Positions 1-10,361 of a DNA stretch of 64,000 nt are shown here, one piece after another. Each line of letters begins with the position of its first letter. Within the stretch, counting starts at the first letter, position 1. Where the stretch lies: contig OX457044.1 of NCBI GenBank assembly GCA_949752735.1, forward strand, positions 12,759,294 to 12,823,293, given 5' to 3'. The stretch is from Lumbricus terrestris (taxonomy: Eukaryota > Annelida > Clitellata > Crassiclitellata > Lumbricidae). The notes beneath the pieces were generated by a model. The model was not told the origin of the DNA and searched no databases. It saw nothing but the letters and a program-made list of their open reading frames with translations. The translations under genes were made by a program, and so were the position numbers.

Positions 1-95
1 TTTTGACGCGTCCCAAACCAGATAGACCAGATAAAGTTTCTCCATTCAAGAAGCGCTATAGAACTTCTTAAATGAATGAATGAATGAATGAATGT
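1..95 (+). mobile_element. LINE C-like 3' tail with (TGAA)n
   Basis: A short piece resembling the last bases of the C-family LINE copies elsewhere in the window: a GCGCTATA-type motif followed by a TGAA tetranucleotide run at about 72-95. The same tail form is seen at 56.1, 56.5 and 38.5 kb. The 5' part lies outside the window or is lost. Confidence 0.5.
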
Positions 96-254
96 CCACA
101 ATCACAAATGTATAGCCAACACACAGGGCAAGCCATAATATTTATCGAAGCCTTTAATGTCAGCAAAAAGTTATAATACCGGGAATATCAGCAAAACATC
201 AATTCCTGACAATGTTGCATAAGAACTAAAGTCTTACGGTACTCACTAGAATTG
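96..254. other. Unassigned AT-rich sequence
   Basis: No coding signal, tandem repeat or terminal repeat seen. Confidence 0.5.
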
Positions 255-366
255 AAAAAGTCTTAACTGTTACAGGCTTGCATGCATTCCATACCTCTGC
301 TCCCAAGTAATGGAATCTATCTCCACTCTCTCTTCGTTGCTCAAATTCACTCCCTACCTTCAAAAA
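255..366 (+). mobile_element. LINE A fragment, upstream half of an interrupted copy
   Basis: In translation it matches the C-terminal part of the LINE at 52.4-52.9 kb (AFHTSAPxxWN, then a LPxFKKxL motif), the region after the reverse transcriptase that ends L2/CR1-type ORF2 proteins. The match stops at 366 inside the LPTFKK codons and resumes after 1371, because an RTE-type copy has inserted here. The duplicated target ACCTTCAAAAA is at 356-366 and 1372-1382. Confidence 0.75.
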
Positions 367-1371
367 GGTTTCCTATTAAATAATAGGAAACCTGCATAAG
401 TGCATATGGGATAGAGGATAAGAGTGAGGATAGAGGGGGAACTATCGGAGCCAAGACAAATAGGAAGGAGTGTGAGACAGGGGTGTCCACTCTCACCCAT
501 ACTATTCAATCTTTACATCGAAGAGCTAATACGGGAAGCACTACAGGACACGGAAGAAGGAATAAAGGTTGGAGGAAAGATGATAGAGGCGCTAAGATTT
601 GCGGACGACCAAGCAATGCTGACAAGCAAAGAAGAGAACCTACAACACATAATGGATGAACTAAACAGAACCAGCAAAGAATATGGGATGAAGATAAATC
701 CAAAAAACGAAGGTAATGAGAATAAATATAGAAGCAAAAGGGGAAAAGAATATGAAAATAACAATCAATGGAGAAGGAGTGGAGCAAGTCACTGAATTTT
801 GCTATCTAGGAAGCCTGATATCGGAAGATGGGAAGTGCCACAAAGAAATCAAGAAAAGGACAGCGATGGGGAAAGAAGAGTTCACAAAAAGGAAAGAGTT
901 ACTGAAAGGAGGAATGAATCGAGACATCAAGAAAAGAATGGTCAAAGTACTGATCTGGAGCGTCACACTGTACGGAGCAGAGACCTGGACGATGAGAAAG
1001 GAGGATGTCAAACGAATAGAAGCATTCAAGATGTGGATATGGAGAAGGATGGAAAGGGTCAGCTGGACAGAGCATAAATCAAACGAAGAAGTCCTGAAGA
1101 AGGTGGAAGAGGAAAGATCCTTGATGAATACAATTAGAACAAGGCAGAAGAACTGGATAGGACATGTACTGAGAGGCAACTCCTTGCAAAGGGACATAGT
1201 GGAGGGCAAAATGGAGGGGAAGAGGGGAAGAGGAAGACCTAGGGAAAAGTTCTTGGACTGGATGATGGAGGATGGATATGGAAAACTCAAAGAAAAAGCA
1301 CAACACCGAGAAGAGTGGCGTCGTTGGGCATCTGGACCTGCCAGGAGGCAGCAGACCTAAAGAAGAAGAAG
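367..1371 (+). mobile_element. 5'-truncated RTE-type LINE inserted in LINE A
   Basis: Non-LTR retrotransposon coding for the second half of a reverse transcriptase (RT). A first frame (424-716) has the RT fingers/palm motifs RQGCPLSP and the catalytic FADDQAM. A one-base frame change near 716 leads into 716-1362, with YLGS, LYGAETW, IWRRM, WIGH and RGRGRPR, the order seen in BovB/RTE C-termini. The insertion is flanked by an 11-bp duplication (356-366 and 1372-1382) and ends in a short GAA-repeat tail, as RTE elements do. Endonuclease and first RT motifs are missing. The 5' junction is a 26-bp palindrome (367-392). Not functional. Confidence 0.85.
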
Positions 1372-1382
1372 ACCTTCAAAAA

Positions 1383-1540
1383 ACGGCTCAAAACTCACTA
1401 TTTCTCCTTGGCTTTTAAGTGCTTGGCTATCTAATTGTATCTTCCTCTGGTGGCTGACTATCCGCGCCTCAGATCCACATTTCGGTGTGACCTGGGGCAC
1501 GTAATAAATTTATGTAATAATAATAATAACAAACGTACCA
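1383..1540 (+). mobile_element. LINE A 3' end, downstream half, (ATA)n tail
   Basis: Continues the LINE A copy after the RTE insertion: LKTHYFSLAFK-type codons, stop, then a short 3' UTR with the phrase CGCGCCTCAGATC also found (inverted) at 52.3 kb, and a TAA/ATA-repeat tail at 1513-1530. Confidence 0.7.
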
Positions 1541-2129
1541 GGAATAGCAAACCTTCCGCAAGTAATTTCATCCAATATTCCAGTCAATCCGTGTTCGTAC
1601 CTAAATAAGAAGTCGACCATATCAAACTTGGACTTGACAATGGCAATTTCAGTATATTAGCAAAGCTGTCTAGATACCTGTATGCTGGCAATATTCCACT
1701 ATAATAATAATAATGTCATTTTAACTCAAAATGATTGCAAGTTGACTACCTTGTGGAGCACAACAGCCTAAAGCACATGGCCCTACAATTATACTGAACC
1801 TTAAAGTTTCAGCATTCAATCTTCAACAGGAAGCCTCCGAAGCTGCAACAAGTGATCCAAAAGAAGAATTTCCTCTCACTTACCTGGGTTGATCGATCAT
1901 CAAAGCAGAATGACAAGTGAAAACAGGAAATCAAACCTCAGTTTTTTTCAGTTTTAGCTCAAGGAAATTTTAGCAGAGAGAGCAGTGTAGAGGTAAGCCA
2001 GTACAATAAAAAAATGCAATAGGCTATGAAGTGAATATATATCGGCTTAACAATGTATGACAATATGAAGAATCTAAATAAAAATTTAATGCACCATTTG
2101 ACAGGCGCATGGAGGCTTATGAAACTGAC
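1541..2129. other. Unassigned sequence
   Basis: No convincing gene or repeat family. A short ATA run is at 1702-1713. On the minus strand there is a pyrimidine-rich stretch ending in CAG near 1850, but no exon could be supported. Confidence 0.4.
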
Positions 2130-2364
2130 AAATCATAATCTCGGAACTTCCTTAACGCCCACAAAAGCCAAGTCGCGGGAACCAGCTTATTCACAGGTGC
2201 TCATTCAAAACAAAGTCGATAGGCAGGAGTCAAGATTCAGACAGCTATGGTGGTTGATGGTTAGAGTTGAAACACCATGAGAGGTAGGGGGAAGTGGAAG
2301 AATCCGTATAGGATCTGTGAAAAAGGCGGTGTTTTGAGTTTCGAGTGAAAGATCTATGGGAATA

Positions 2365-2795
2365 TGTGACTTGCTCTCGCATAAGGAGGCGGAAGTCGCT
2401 AATGATAAAACTCAGGAAATTCGATAAAACACCAATCAGGTGTAAATTTTGCGATTATCGTTTTTTCACATATATCAGTAAACAAGATCATATTTTACAT
2501 GAAAAATATGTTGATTTAATATTATTTTGCCTCTTTCGCAACAAATGTAAGCATTTTGTATGACAAATAACACATTTTGTGGATTTTAGACGCATTTTAA
2601 AGGTCCGCTTCAAGCGTAATGTTATGGTCTTATTCGGTAAAGTCATCACATTATAATTCATATCTCTGGAACCAATTAAGATAAAATAATAATTTTTTCG
2701 ACATTTTAAACAGAAATGATTGTTTGTCATATTTAGCCAAAAATATGCAAAACGTATTTTTTCACTTCCGCCTCCTTTTGCTGGAGCAGGTCACA
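2365..2795. mobile_element. Tc1/mariner-type MITE with TA target
   Basis: 431-bp non-autonomous DNA element. TIRs start TGTGACYTGCTC and share AAGGAGGCGGAAGT about 20 bp in. TA is duplicated at 2363-2364 and 2796-2797. The B copy at 25.84 kb shows the uninterrupted site: removing the element and one TA leaves an 11-base stretch aligning base for base in length. No transposase inside. Confidence 0.8.
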
Positions 2796-2932
2796 TATAG
2801 CAAGAGGTGGAGGTTTGGTGGGTTCGTATGATGGGTCAGATGCTTGTCATAGTGCTGGCAGAAGCTTGTTTCAAAGAGGTGGAACAGCAACGGCTATAGA
2901 GCGATTTACAAATTTTAGTGATGAGGTGATGG

Positions 2933-3346
2933 ATTATGATTATACACATTTGGCACTAAGTGCTTGAGGGCCTTATGCGGCATCAAATGGTCTGACTTCA
3001 TCACCAACGCAGAGGTCTACGCTAGAACTGGACAACCAACAGTATGCGGTACTATTAGATGGAGGCGCCTAGGGTTGCTTGGGCACATTGCTCGAATGCC
3101 AGCAGACTCGAATTCTAGACAGGCCCTAATGGCGCAGGCTCTACCTTCCTGGAAGCACCCTAAAGGAAAACCTATAACTATTTGGCTCGGGATGATAGAT
3201 GAAGACTTAGCAGGGTTGGGTGTAGATCTGAACATGGCCATCACTGTGGCTGACAATCGGAAATGTTGGAGACATTTAATCAGCTCATTGTGCAACACTC
3301 CCATTGGTGGAGTAGGGCAGTAGGCGACGAATGATGATGATGATGG
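2933..3346 (+). mobile_element. RTE-like LINE 3' fragment in LINE B
   Basis: Carries 2964-3323, a C-terminal LINE protein segment with RRLGLLGHIARMP and a downstream GKP..W motif, equivalent to the WxGHVxR and RGRPR region of RTE-like proteins. It ends in a GAT-repeat tail (3331-3345). The flanking B-family LINE breaks at 2932 and resumes at 3347; TGATGG is present at both sides (2927-2932 and 3341-3346), though this overlaps the tail repeat. Confidence 0.7.
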
Positions 3347-4990
3347 AAGGGCAAAGCAGTGTTATGGAGGAGGAGCATGTTGAACAAAGTGGCTGGACGG
3401 TGAATAACTGACGAAGATTGGATAGCTGGTGTGATTGAAGTGTACTGCAGGTGATTGATAGGACTTTGTACTCCATGCGTTCGGGTATATTGAGCCAGTG
3501 TAGTGATTTCAGGAGAGGAGTGATGTGATGTGCTTGGGGGTTCTGGTGGCAGCACGAGCAAGGGCATTATGGCTTGCTTGGCGGCGGTTTATTTGAGTGA
3601 TGTCCATATTCAAGAAGAGAGAATTGCAATAGTCAAGTTTGGCATAAACAACAGATGTAGCTATTGTGGATAAAGTTTTGAAGTCAAGCATAGGGCGGAT
3701 TCTGCAAAGGTCACAGATATGCCTGAAGCAAGAGTGGGAGAGATGTGTGATGTGGTTGGAGAATTTAAGGTTTTGTTCAAAGATAACACCTAGGTTTCGA
3801 ACAAGAGAATTTGCAGTAAATGTGTGGGTGGATGCGGGTCAAGGTTGATGGAAATACACAGATCTGGGATCTTCTTGAGTTGCTCACACAGGCCTATAAG
3901 AATGAAATCAGTTTTAGAGGGGTTCAAGCACAGGAGATTTGATGTCATCCAGAATGAGATTTGGGTGACCGCATTAAGAAGATGATCCATTGGGGTCTGA
4001 GAAGTTGCTTGGAGAAACAGAGATGAACAAACAGGTGTCATCAGCATATAAGTGATGGTCAACTGAGGATTCTTTGATAAGCTAGCTGAGTGGAGTTGTG
4101 CATAAGATGAACAGCAGAAGTCCAAGAGGAACACCACAGGTGAGAGGACATGATTAGGATCAGGTTCCGGATGTCTTAACAGAGAATGAGCAGGATGAAA
4201 GATACGATTGAATTCCGAGGAGAGCAAAGAAGAAAAAGGAAGGAAGTCTTTGCAGCAATATGCGGTGACAAATGGTGTCAAAGGCAGCAGAAATATCAAG
4301 GAGGCAAAGACAGGAGACTTGCTGATGTGAGATGGCAGAGACAAGTTTACTGTACAGGGAAGTAAGCATGGTTTCAATTGAGTGTCGCTTGGTAAATCCA
4401 GACTGATGTGAGTTGAGGAGTGAGTGTGAGGTCAGGTAGTCATTAATCCAAGACAGGACTATGCACTCAGTTCAGAATGATAGGTTGGAAACAGGTCGGT
4501 AGGTGGAAAAGATTATTTGTCAAGGGATGGTTTCTTGAGGATTATAGTGACTAAAGAGTGTTTGAAGAGGAGAGAGTAAAACCTCTTCTTGCCATAGCCA
4601 GAAGGTGATGGTATTTGTTTGTACTTTGTAGCAGCTTTTAGAGCAGAGAGGAGTTGAGGGTCATGGGTTCATTTGCAAGTACACTCATGGCGTCGATGGA
4701 AAGATATTAAGGCCTGGAGATAGGAATTATACCAAGGTTGTTAGAATGAGAACCAGATTTGGTAATAATAGGACTGTGCTTATCAAGGAGCATGGAGAAA
4801 GTGGTGTTGGTGGAGACAGAAGGCCATCTAGAGAGGACGGAGGATTTCAAAGGAATCGGGAACGAATTAAGGCATCTCAATCATTTTTGTGCAAGGGAAT
4901 CAGCCCAAGGGAATTCGCTCAAACCAACATTCTAACATTTGGAATTTTGGATTTTTCTTTTACGCTGACCGAAGTAACTGAGATGTGAAT

Positions 4991-5221
4991 CATTTCACAT
5001 TAGGCGAATTTATCATAATTATTATTATTTCTTTTTTAGCAAAAGAGCAGGGCATTTTTGCACAGCCTTTGTTTGAAATTGAGAGGTTCAAATATTGAAT
5101 GGGCCCACCACCAAAGCCCTGCACAGGGGTCCCCAAAAACCTTGCTACGCCCCAGCATTCAACCACAAGTAAGTCTGGTCAGTTTGGCAATACGACTGGC
5201 AGTGTGATCCAAACAATTCAG
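4991..5221. other. Unassigned sequence
   Basis: Short ATT run near 5017-5028 and a CCCTGCACAGGGG palindrome near 5117. No gene seen. Confidence 0.4.
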
Positions 5222-5224
5222 TTA

Positions 5225-6142
5225 GGGGTCATTGCATAATTACGTAACGCCGAAAATGACCGTTTTCGACCAACCCACCCTGTAACGCTTCGTAACGTTG
5301 CCCTTGATAGCGTTACAAAACGATTGTTACAAAAAATCAGTTGCGATTTAGGCCAACCCACCCTGTAACGGCATGTGGCTATTGACTTATGTGAGCGTGT
5401 AATTATAATTCATATTTTCATAGTGAATTTAATATAGCCCAGTATGTGAATTATAGGCTAATTTGACAGTAGACTATAGGCTTAAAATATGCACAATGCC
5501 TATAAACGACAGCCATGCGTGAATTGCAATATACCACAAGAGCCAAGAATAAAATTTTACAGTGCGGAAAAGTTTCACGAACTAAATGGCTCATTAGCAA
5601 TTAATCAAAATTAAGATGAACAAATTATTTGCTTATAGTCTGGGCACTTCGATAATTATTAATAGAAATATTGCTGAGTTTTGTTCAGCATTAATTTAAA
5701 ATGTTTGAGCTCGCGTCAACTAAGTAAAACATGCTTCAACATCGTTCTTCGATGTCAGAAATCCAAGGTCAATAAGGCCTACCATGTGCATTGTGCACGT
5801 TGTTCCGTTGGTAAAGCTATCACAGATCCGAACAATTCGAAGAGTGGTTTCCGGTTTGCACAAACGGGAGGACAGAACTGACCTGGCATGTGGCCATTGC
5901 CGGATCTTATTCAGATAAATAGACCTACTTCCGATAAGTTTTAAATCAATGTCACGAAGTTTAAACTTTGATCACATCATGTCTAAAGTGTCATTCGATG
6001 GTAATTTAATATTCATTAATAAAAAAATTTCATGGCGTTACGTAACGTTCAGCTCCCTCCACCCACCCACCCTCGTAACGCTTCGTAATGTTTTCAATGA
6101 CCCCACCCACCATCGAGCGTTATGTAATTATGCAACGACCCC
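5225..6142. mobile_element. PIF/Harbinger-like non-autonomous element, copy 1
   Basis: 918 bp with TIRs beginning GGGGTCATTGCATAATTACG and TTA duplicated at 5222-5224 and 6143-6145. A second copy (33712-34716) has the same ends and interior and a TAA duplication. The 3-bp TWA target is what PIF/Harbinger elements use. No transposase is encoded. Subterminal regions repeat GTAACG and the phrase CACCCACC. Confidence 0.8.
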
Positions 6143-6189
6143 TTACACTTCAAACGAACAGATATTTGCTTGCATATATGTGTAATTAT

Positions 6190-7157
6190 TAGGGCTGTTG
6201 ATTTAATCGCGTTAACGCATGCGATTAACGCGTTAAAAAAATGTGCGATTAAAAATGTTAACGCATTAATCGTATGCGTTAATTAGACCTGAATAAAATG
6301 GAATCAGAGGCAGAAAAACTTGTTTTAAACGGAAGGCTCATACTCAAAGCTAGTGATAAACAAACATTCCAAAAAAGAATCTGAGTAGGCCTATTATCGT
6401 AGCAATTCTTTGCTCAGTTATCGCCTGCATGCGAACCAAAACATGCGTTAAAACGCTAACGATGAGCCGTCGAACTCGGTCGCATCGCATCGTCCACTAA
6501 GGTTGTTTCCTCTTTCCTCGCGCCGTCAGACTACATTGGTTGAACTCCATGAGATGGCAAGACCAATGGATCCAGGTTTCAAATGATAAATGTTTACAGA
6601 ATGACAACTGAGACGAGGTTTGGCAAGAACCGCAACCTCTTTGAAAAATTGTGACTAAATAATGAGGTTCAATAGTAGACCTACAGACTATTGTCAGTTA
6701 ATAAGTGCATCCCTTTAACCGACCAATGTAAATAGCCTAAACTGGTCTGCCAATACAATTGGCTGAATAAATAATTAATTTTGATAGTCAGAAAACGATT
6801 GTCTAATTTTCACATTTAGGCCTATATCATTTTAATTAAAGGTGGCTCAAATGAAAAAATTAACGGATTTTGAGCAGTTGACTGATTTGAACAGTGTTTC
6901 AATTCTGTTTGTCACACAAAACTGTTCAATAAACTAAATGCAGAATTCAATAGGCATAAGCCAAAGGTTACTGAATATGTTTGCAATAGAAAGAATGCAT
7001 TCAGTCAATAAAATTTTATGCTTCAGGGGTCCTTAGAAAATAGAAAGATTAATATATTTGAATTAAATGCATTGCGATTAATTTGCAGTTAATTGCGATT
7101 AAAAAATTAATCGCGCGATTAATTTCGATTAAAATTTTTAATCGAACAACAGCCCTA
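6190..7157. mobile_element. hAT element with AT-rich GATTAA ends
   Basis: 968 bp bounded by TAGGGCTGTTG and its inverse, with an exact 8-bp duplication GTAATTAT (6182-6189 and 7158-7165). The termini carry arrays of GATTAA/TTAATCGC. No transposase domain found inside. Confidence 0.85.
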
Positions 7158-7166
7158 GTAATTATT

Positions 7167-8002
7167 AGGGCCCCCAGAAATTTGCGCCCAAAAATCGAAA
7201 AAATTGCGCACCAAAACGACAAATTTGCGCGAATTTTGCTCAAGTTCAAAAATCAAAATGTTCGTTATTTTTTCATTGAATCAGTGTACCAAAGTATCTA
7301 ACAGTGTATTTGTCATTTAGTGTAAAGCTTTGGCATTCTAGAAATTAGATAATCAAGCCAAAAATGCAGTTATAAAGTTCCTTTAACCATAAGATTAATG
7401 TATTCAGATGATCCAAATAATTTTAATTTTGCAAAATTCACGCCCACCGAAATCTACGCTCATTACAAATACAACTTCAAGATAGTATTATATTTGCCTA
7501 TATTATAATGAATCACCAAGTTACACAATACACAACGTGCCGAGTACTAGCCGTCCGTCTTTCTGTGTACGCCTGACGCCTATAGATTAAATGCGTTCGT
7601 TCTGTCATAAGCCGAGACAGCAAGCGACGCTGCTGTGTGACCACTTTAAGAAACTTCGTCTAACACATTCTATTGTGTGGTCGTGAAGTTCTGGAATTTT
7701 TTATGCTATAAGTTTGTGCGATACTACCAAAATATCGATCTTTAACCAAAAATGTATCTATAATTTCATCCTTTTTGGCGGCCGCCATTTTGATTATCGC
7801 ACATCGGTCGTCGTTGCTATGTTGAAATGTCATGGGCCGCGGTGATTTTAAGTCAATCAAAGCCCAATTTAGATAAATAAGCAAGATTTTGTCAAAATTT
7901 GCGCTAAAATCGCGCGGATTGCCAATTTTTGCGCTGTTGCGCCAAACCTGGAAATTTGCGCAAAATTTGCGCTGCGCAAGATCGCAAATTTCTGGGGGCC
8001 CT
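7167..8002. mobile_element. TIR element, probably hAT
   Basis: 836 bp with 20-bp TIRs AGGGCCCCCAGAAATTTGCG. The flanking 8-mers (7159-7166 and 8003-8010) agree at 6 of 8 positions, so hAT is likely but not proven. Subterminal DNA repeats TTTGCGC motifs. The 173-codon minus-strand reading frame crossing it has no recognisable domain and I treat it as chance, except for its 5' end, which is the exon described next. Confidence 0.7.
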
Positions 8003-8032
8003 AAATTATGTATGTTTAACTTGTTAACACAC

Positions 8033-8157
8033 CAAGCCTGAAGAAGCTGTTTCCTTGGAGAATCACTTGGTTCTACAAAGGCTGATCGAGCACTTTCTTT
8101 CGACCAAGAAGCCCTCATTAGTTCCGATTCTGCACTGAGATCTTGGTATGGTGCCAG
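8033..8157 (-). CDS. Candidate host-gene exon (second exon found)
   Basis: Minus-strand exon of about 125 nt. The acceptor is TTGTTGTTTTGCAG just upstream of 8157, and a GTGTGT donor follows 8033. It reads without stops in phase 0, beginning LAPYQDLSAESELM and ending near RKQLLQAW: polar, acidic/serine-rich and unlike the LINE proteins here. The exon at 10245-10361 ends in phase 0, so the two join in frame. I do not recognise the protein. The next exon would lie below 8.0 kb and I could not find it. Function unknown. The acceptor is stronger evidence than the donor. Confidence 0.45.
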
Positions 8158-8165
8158 CTGCAAAA

Positions 8166-8414
8166 CAACAACAGTATTCACCTTAATAGCTTAAACTTCC
8201 AAAGTGCAAACTTAAAGTTTATACTATATTTCAATGAGTTAGTAGTCTGTAAGACTGCTAATTATGTGATTGGATGGGGACACACCATTCAAAAGCACAA
8301 AAATTTTTCTGTGTAATCTGCATTACTAATACTCAATTTTTTTAGGCAGGATCAACGTAATCAAGATCGCTTGGAAAACCAGATAGTAGCTTTCACTTTC
8401 AGCCCTGCCTATAT
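8166..8414. other. Intronic, unassigned
   Basis: Between the exon and the LTR. No repeat or coding signal recognised. Confidence 0.4.
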
Positions 8415-8526
8415 ATGTTGTAGAGATCTTGTCTCTATGGCCCTTCTTGCTCACCTTACTTAATCTGACTTTGGGGGCACGTGCATGTCTAAGAGGATTG
8501 TCTTCTTAAGTGTACCTGCCCTTGTC

Positions 8527-8535
8527 TATAAAAGC
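8527..8535 (+). promoter_or_regulatory. TATA box in the solo LTR
   Basis: TATAAAAG lies about 285 bases upstream of the AATAAA in the same LTR, the expected U3-to-R order. It would be a promoter only if the LTR is still active. Confidence 0.5.
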
Positions 8536-8889
8536 TGAGAGGAGCAAGGCGGGAGAAGGCACTTTGTGTTCAGGTGTGTGCCTTGGTGGATGTCTCTCGT
8601 TGAGCGTTTCCACGCTTTGGTGTTCCCTCTCCGTCGTGAGAGTTTCCGACCTTGGGGTCTTTGCCGATGTGTCAACCGTACCCTGTTGGTGGGTTGTCGT
8701 TTGCTGAGCTGCTGTTCGACTTCTTTCTGGCTCCGTTAGCCACGTCGACTTTCTTCACTTCTGAATACGGTAACGTTTGTAAATAGTGCTGTACATAATT
8801 CGTGCTACTGAATAAATCGATGTTATTTTTACTAAATTGGGACCTTACTTTGTAGTCATACTTAGTAGTCATCTCCTAGACAGGCCGAA

Positions 8890-9448
8890 TGAAGTTAAAT
8901 CAAGGCTAGCCATGGGGATGACTGTCATGACCAAATTGACGAAGATTTGGAAGAACAAATCAATCAGCATCGACACCAAATTGCGGTTGATGAAGGCTTT
9001 GGTGTGGCCAGTAGCGACGTATGGATGCGAAGCATGGACTCTGAAGAAGGATGAAGAAAAGCGAATTCAAGCATTTGAGAACAAGTGTATCAGAAAGCTG
9101 ATGAGAATTCCATGGACAAAAATGATGACCAACGAACAAGTGTATATGTCAGCGGGAGCCAGAAGAGGACTATTGGCCCACACCAAAATTCGAAAACTTC
9201 GATATTTTGGTCATAGCATGAGACAGAAAAACGATAGCATCGAAAGCAGCATCATGACGGGTTTTGTGGAGGGGAACCGAGGACGAGGAAGGCCGAGGAT
9301 ATCTTGGATCGACAACGTTCTGAACTGGACAGGACTTGTAGGCTCTGACTTAATGAGCGCGACAAGGGACAGAAGACTCTGGGCATTAAAGATCCATTCA
9401 TGCAGCCAACCGTCGCGATGCGACGATGGCGACATGACATGACATGAC
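8890..9448 (+). mobile_element. RTE-type LINE 3' fragment inside the solo LTR
   Basis: Codes in one open frame (to 9442) for the RTE C-terminus: YGCEAWTLKK, a KLMRIPWTKMMTN-type segment, RYFGHSMR, GNRGRGRPRISW, and a terminal LWALKIH segment. The RT active site itself is absent. It ends in ACATG repeats (about 9431-9448). A 12-bp duplication AGACAGGCCGAA lies at 8878-8889 and 9449-9460, so the limits are exact. Confidence 0.85.
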
Positions 9449-9472
9449 AGACAGGCCGAACCGTAACAATGT

Positions 9473-9659
9473 GTTTATTATGCCAGTGACTTATAGGCCT
9501 ACCAAAAACAGAATAAGATTCCTAACGCTTATCCTTTAACTTTGCATTTGAAAAATGATTTAATACCATGCAATTAAAATAATAGGTCACTATAATTATT
9601 TATCAGCACTATGATATTCTCAATTTCTCTTCGTATGCATTTTAATATTTTATTAACAA
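9473..9659. other. Intronic AT-rich sequence
   Basis: No feature seen beyond one TAGGCCTA octamer near 9489. Confidence 0.4.
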
Positions 9660-9920
9660 CTAGCTGTACCCGGCCATGCGTTGCTGTGGCTGAAAAGATT
9701 GTCCAACCCTCCCTCCCTACCTCCCACCACTGCCTCCCTCCCTACGTTCCTATGTACCTCCTGAATGCATGGGCATGTGTTGACTGTGCATCAAAAGCTA
9801 CTATCTATTACAGAAAAGGGCCCACCGCAATTAGCGCCCACGGGCCCCCACCACCCTAAATCTGGCCCTGCTGAATAGTCCTGCTATAAAAAGCTCTTTA
9901 CAAATTTCATATTAGATTAG
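9660..9920 (-). mobile_element. Helitron-like 3' terminus plus an adjoining repeat tail
   Basis: On the minus strand the sequence ends with a short GC hairpin and CAGCTAG followed by T, as in the Helitron ends at 31.17 and 47.64 kb. A CCTCCCT-rich stretch follows (about 9705-9750). From about 9870, AATAGTCCTGCTATAAAAAGC and a TTAGA tail resemble a second repeat also present near 31.76-31.83 kb. The 5' limit is not seen. Confidence 0.45.
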
Positions 9921-10244
9921 ATTACGGTAGATCGAATCTGGTGGTGATGAAGACGTGGATAAGGATCATCACAGAGCAGCTTGCCAAGGATTGAAAAGAG
10001 AATGCAGCTCAACTACAACACACGGACTAGGGCTCTCAAGAAAGACCTGATGATAGCTAATATATCTGTCAACATATTGTAATTTTGCTTGTAATGACAA
10101 TCAACTGATGTCCATTACATGATTAATTTCAATTTAATACCATGAACAACTGCAATGTTGAAATGAATGTGGCAGAACAGCATAAGAGTGTAAGCAAGCA
10201 ATGCCTTATAAAGTGTATAATGGTCAAAATAAGCAGACCTGTAC
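9921..10244. other. Intronic, unassigned
   Basis: No clear gene. Purine-rich on the plus strand near 9940-10040. Confidence 0.35.
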
Positions 10245-10361
10245 CTCTTTTATGCGATTGTCAGATACATGTAATGCAACAAGTTGAGCATTTTTTTCGC
10301 AAACAGTCACAAACTCAACAGCAGGAGGATTATTAAATGATTCAATTAACGACATGGTAGT
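10245..10361 (-). CDS. Candidate host-gene exon with possible start codon
   Basis: Minus-strand exon of 117 nt: acceptor TTTTATTTGTTTCAG just upstream of 10361 and donor GAG|GTACAG after 10245. An ATG at 10355-10353 in a good context (ACCATGT) opens 37 codons, starting MSLIESFNNPPAVEF and ending SDNRIKE, and the exon ends exactly in phase 0. The exon at 8033-8157 also begins in phase 0. The segment NAQLVALHVSDNRIKEL is faintly leucine-rich-repeat-like, but one unit is not enough to assign a family. A possible non-coding upstream exon ends at a GTAAGT donor near 10420. Unknown function. Confidence 0.5.

Larger units (their letters stand above)
2130..4990 (-). mobile_element. LINE B copy (L2/CR1 type), holding two later insertions
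   Basis: Minus-strand non-LTR retrotransposon. Its 3' end (2130-2360) matches the other B copies at 25.6 and 29.3 kb. Reading upstream: C-terminal codons with DYCNSLFLN (about 3600-3660), LCLNPSKT (about 3900), the RT palm LLDISAAFDTICH (about 4280-4340), QSGF (about 4400) and YRPVSNLSF (about 4490), then linker coding to about 4900. Many frameshifts and stops. Two elements interrupt it: a TA-flanked MITE (2365-2795) and a LINE fragment (2933-3340). The endonuclease is not recognisable, so the copy is 5'-truncated or decayed. Confidence 0.75.
8419..9468 (+). mobile_element. Solo LTR, interrupted by an RTE fragment
   Basis: LTR-like unit starting TGTAGAGA and ending CGTAACA, with ATGT on both sides (8415-8418 and 9469-9472). 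It has a TATA box (CTATAAAAG near 8526-8534) and AATAAA at about 8811. Without the 8890-9460 insertion and its duplication, the LTR is about 479 bp. No internal retroelement coding flanks it, so it is a solo LTR. The superfamily is not certain; a 4-bp duplication fits some Ty3 elements. Confidence 0.6.

Noticed and set aside
1840..1890. Minus-strand exon with AACCCAG|GTAAGTGAG
   Set aside because: No open frame fits both an acceptor and this donor.
7660..8181. 173-codon minus-strand frame as a single gene
   Set aside because: Most of it runs through a TIR element; only the first 42 codons, bounded by splice sites, look like an exon.
10142..10336. Plus-strand 64-codon frame
   Set aside because: It is the opposite strand of the well-supported minus-strand exon at 10245-10361.
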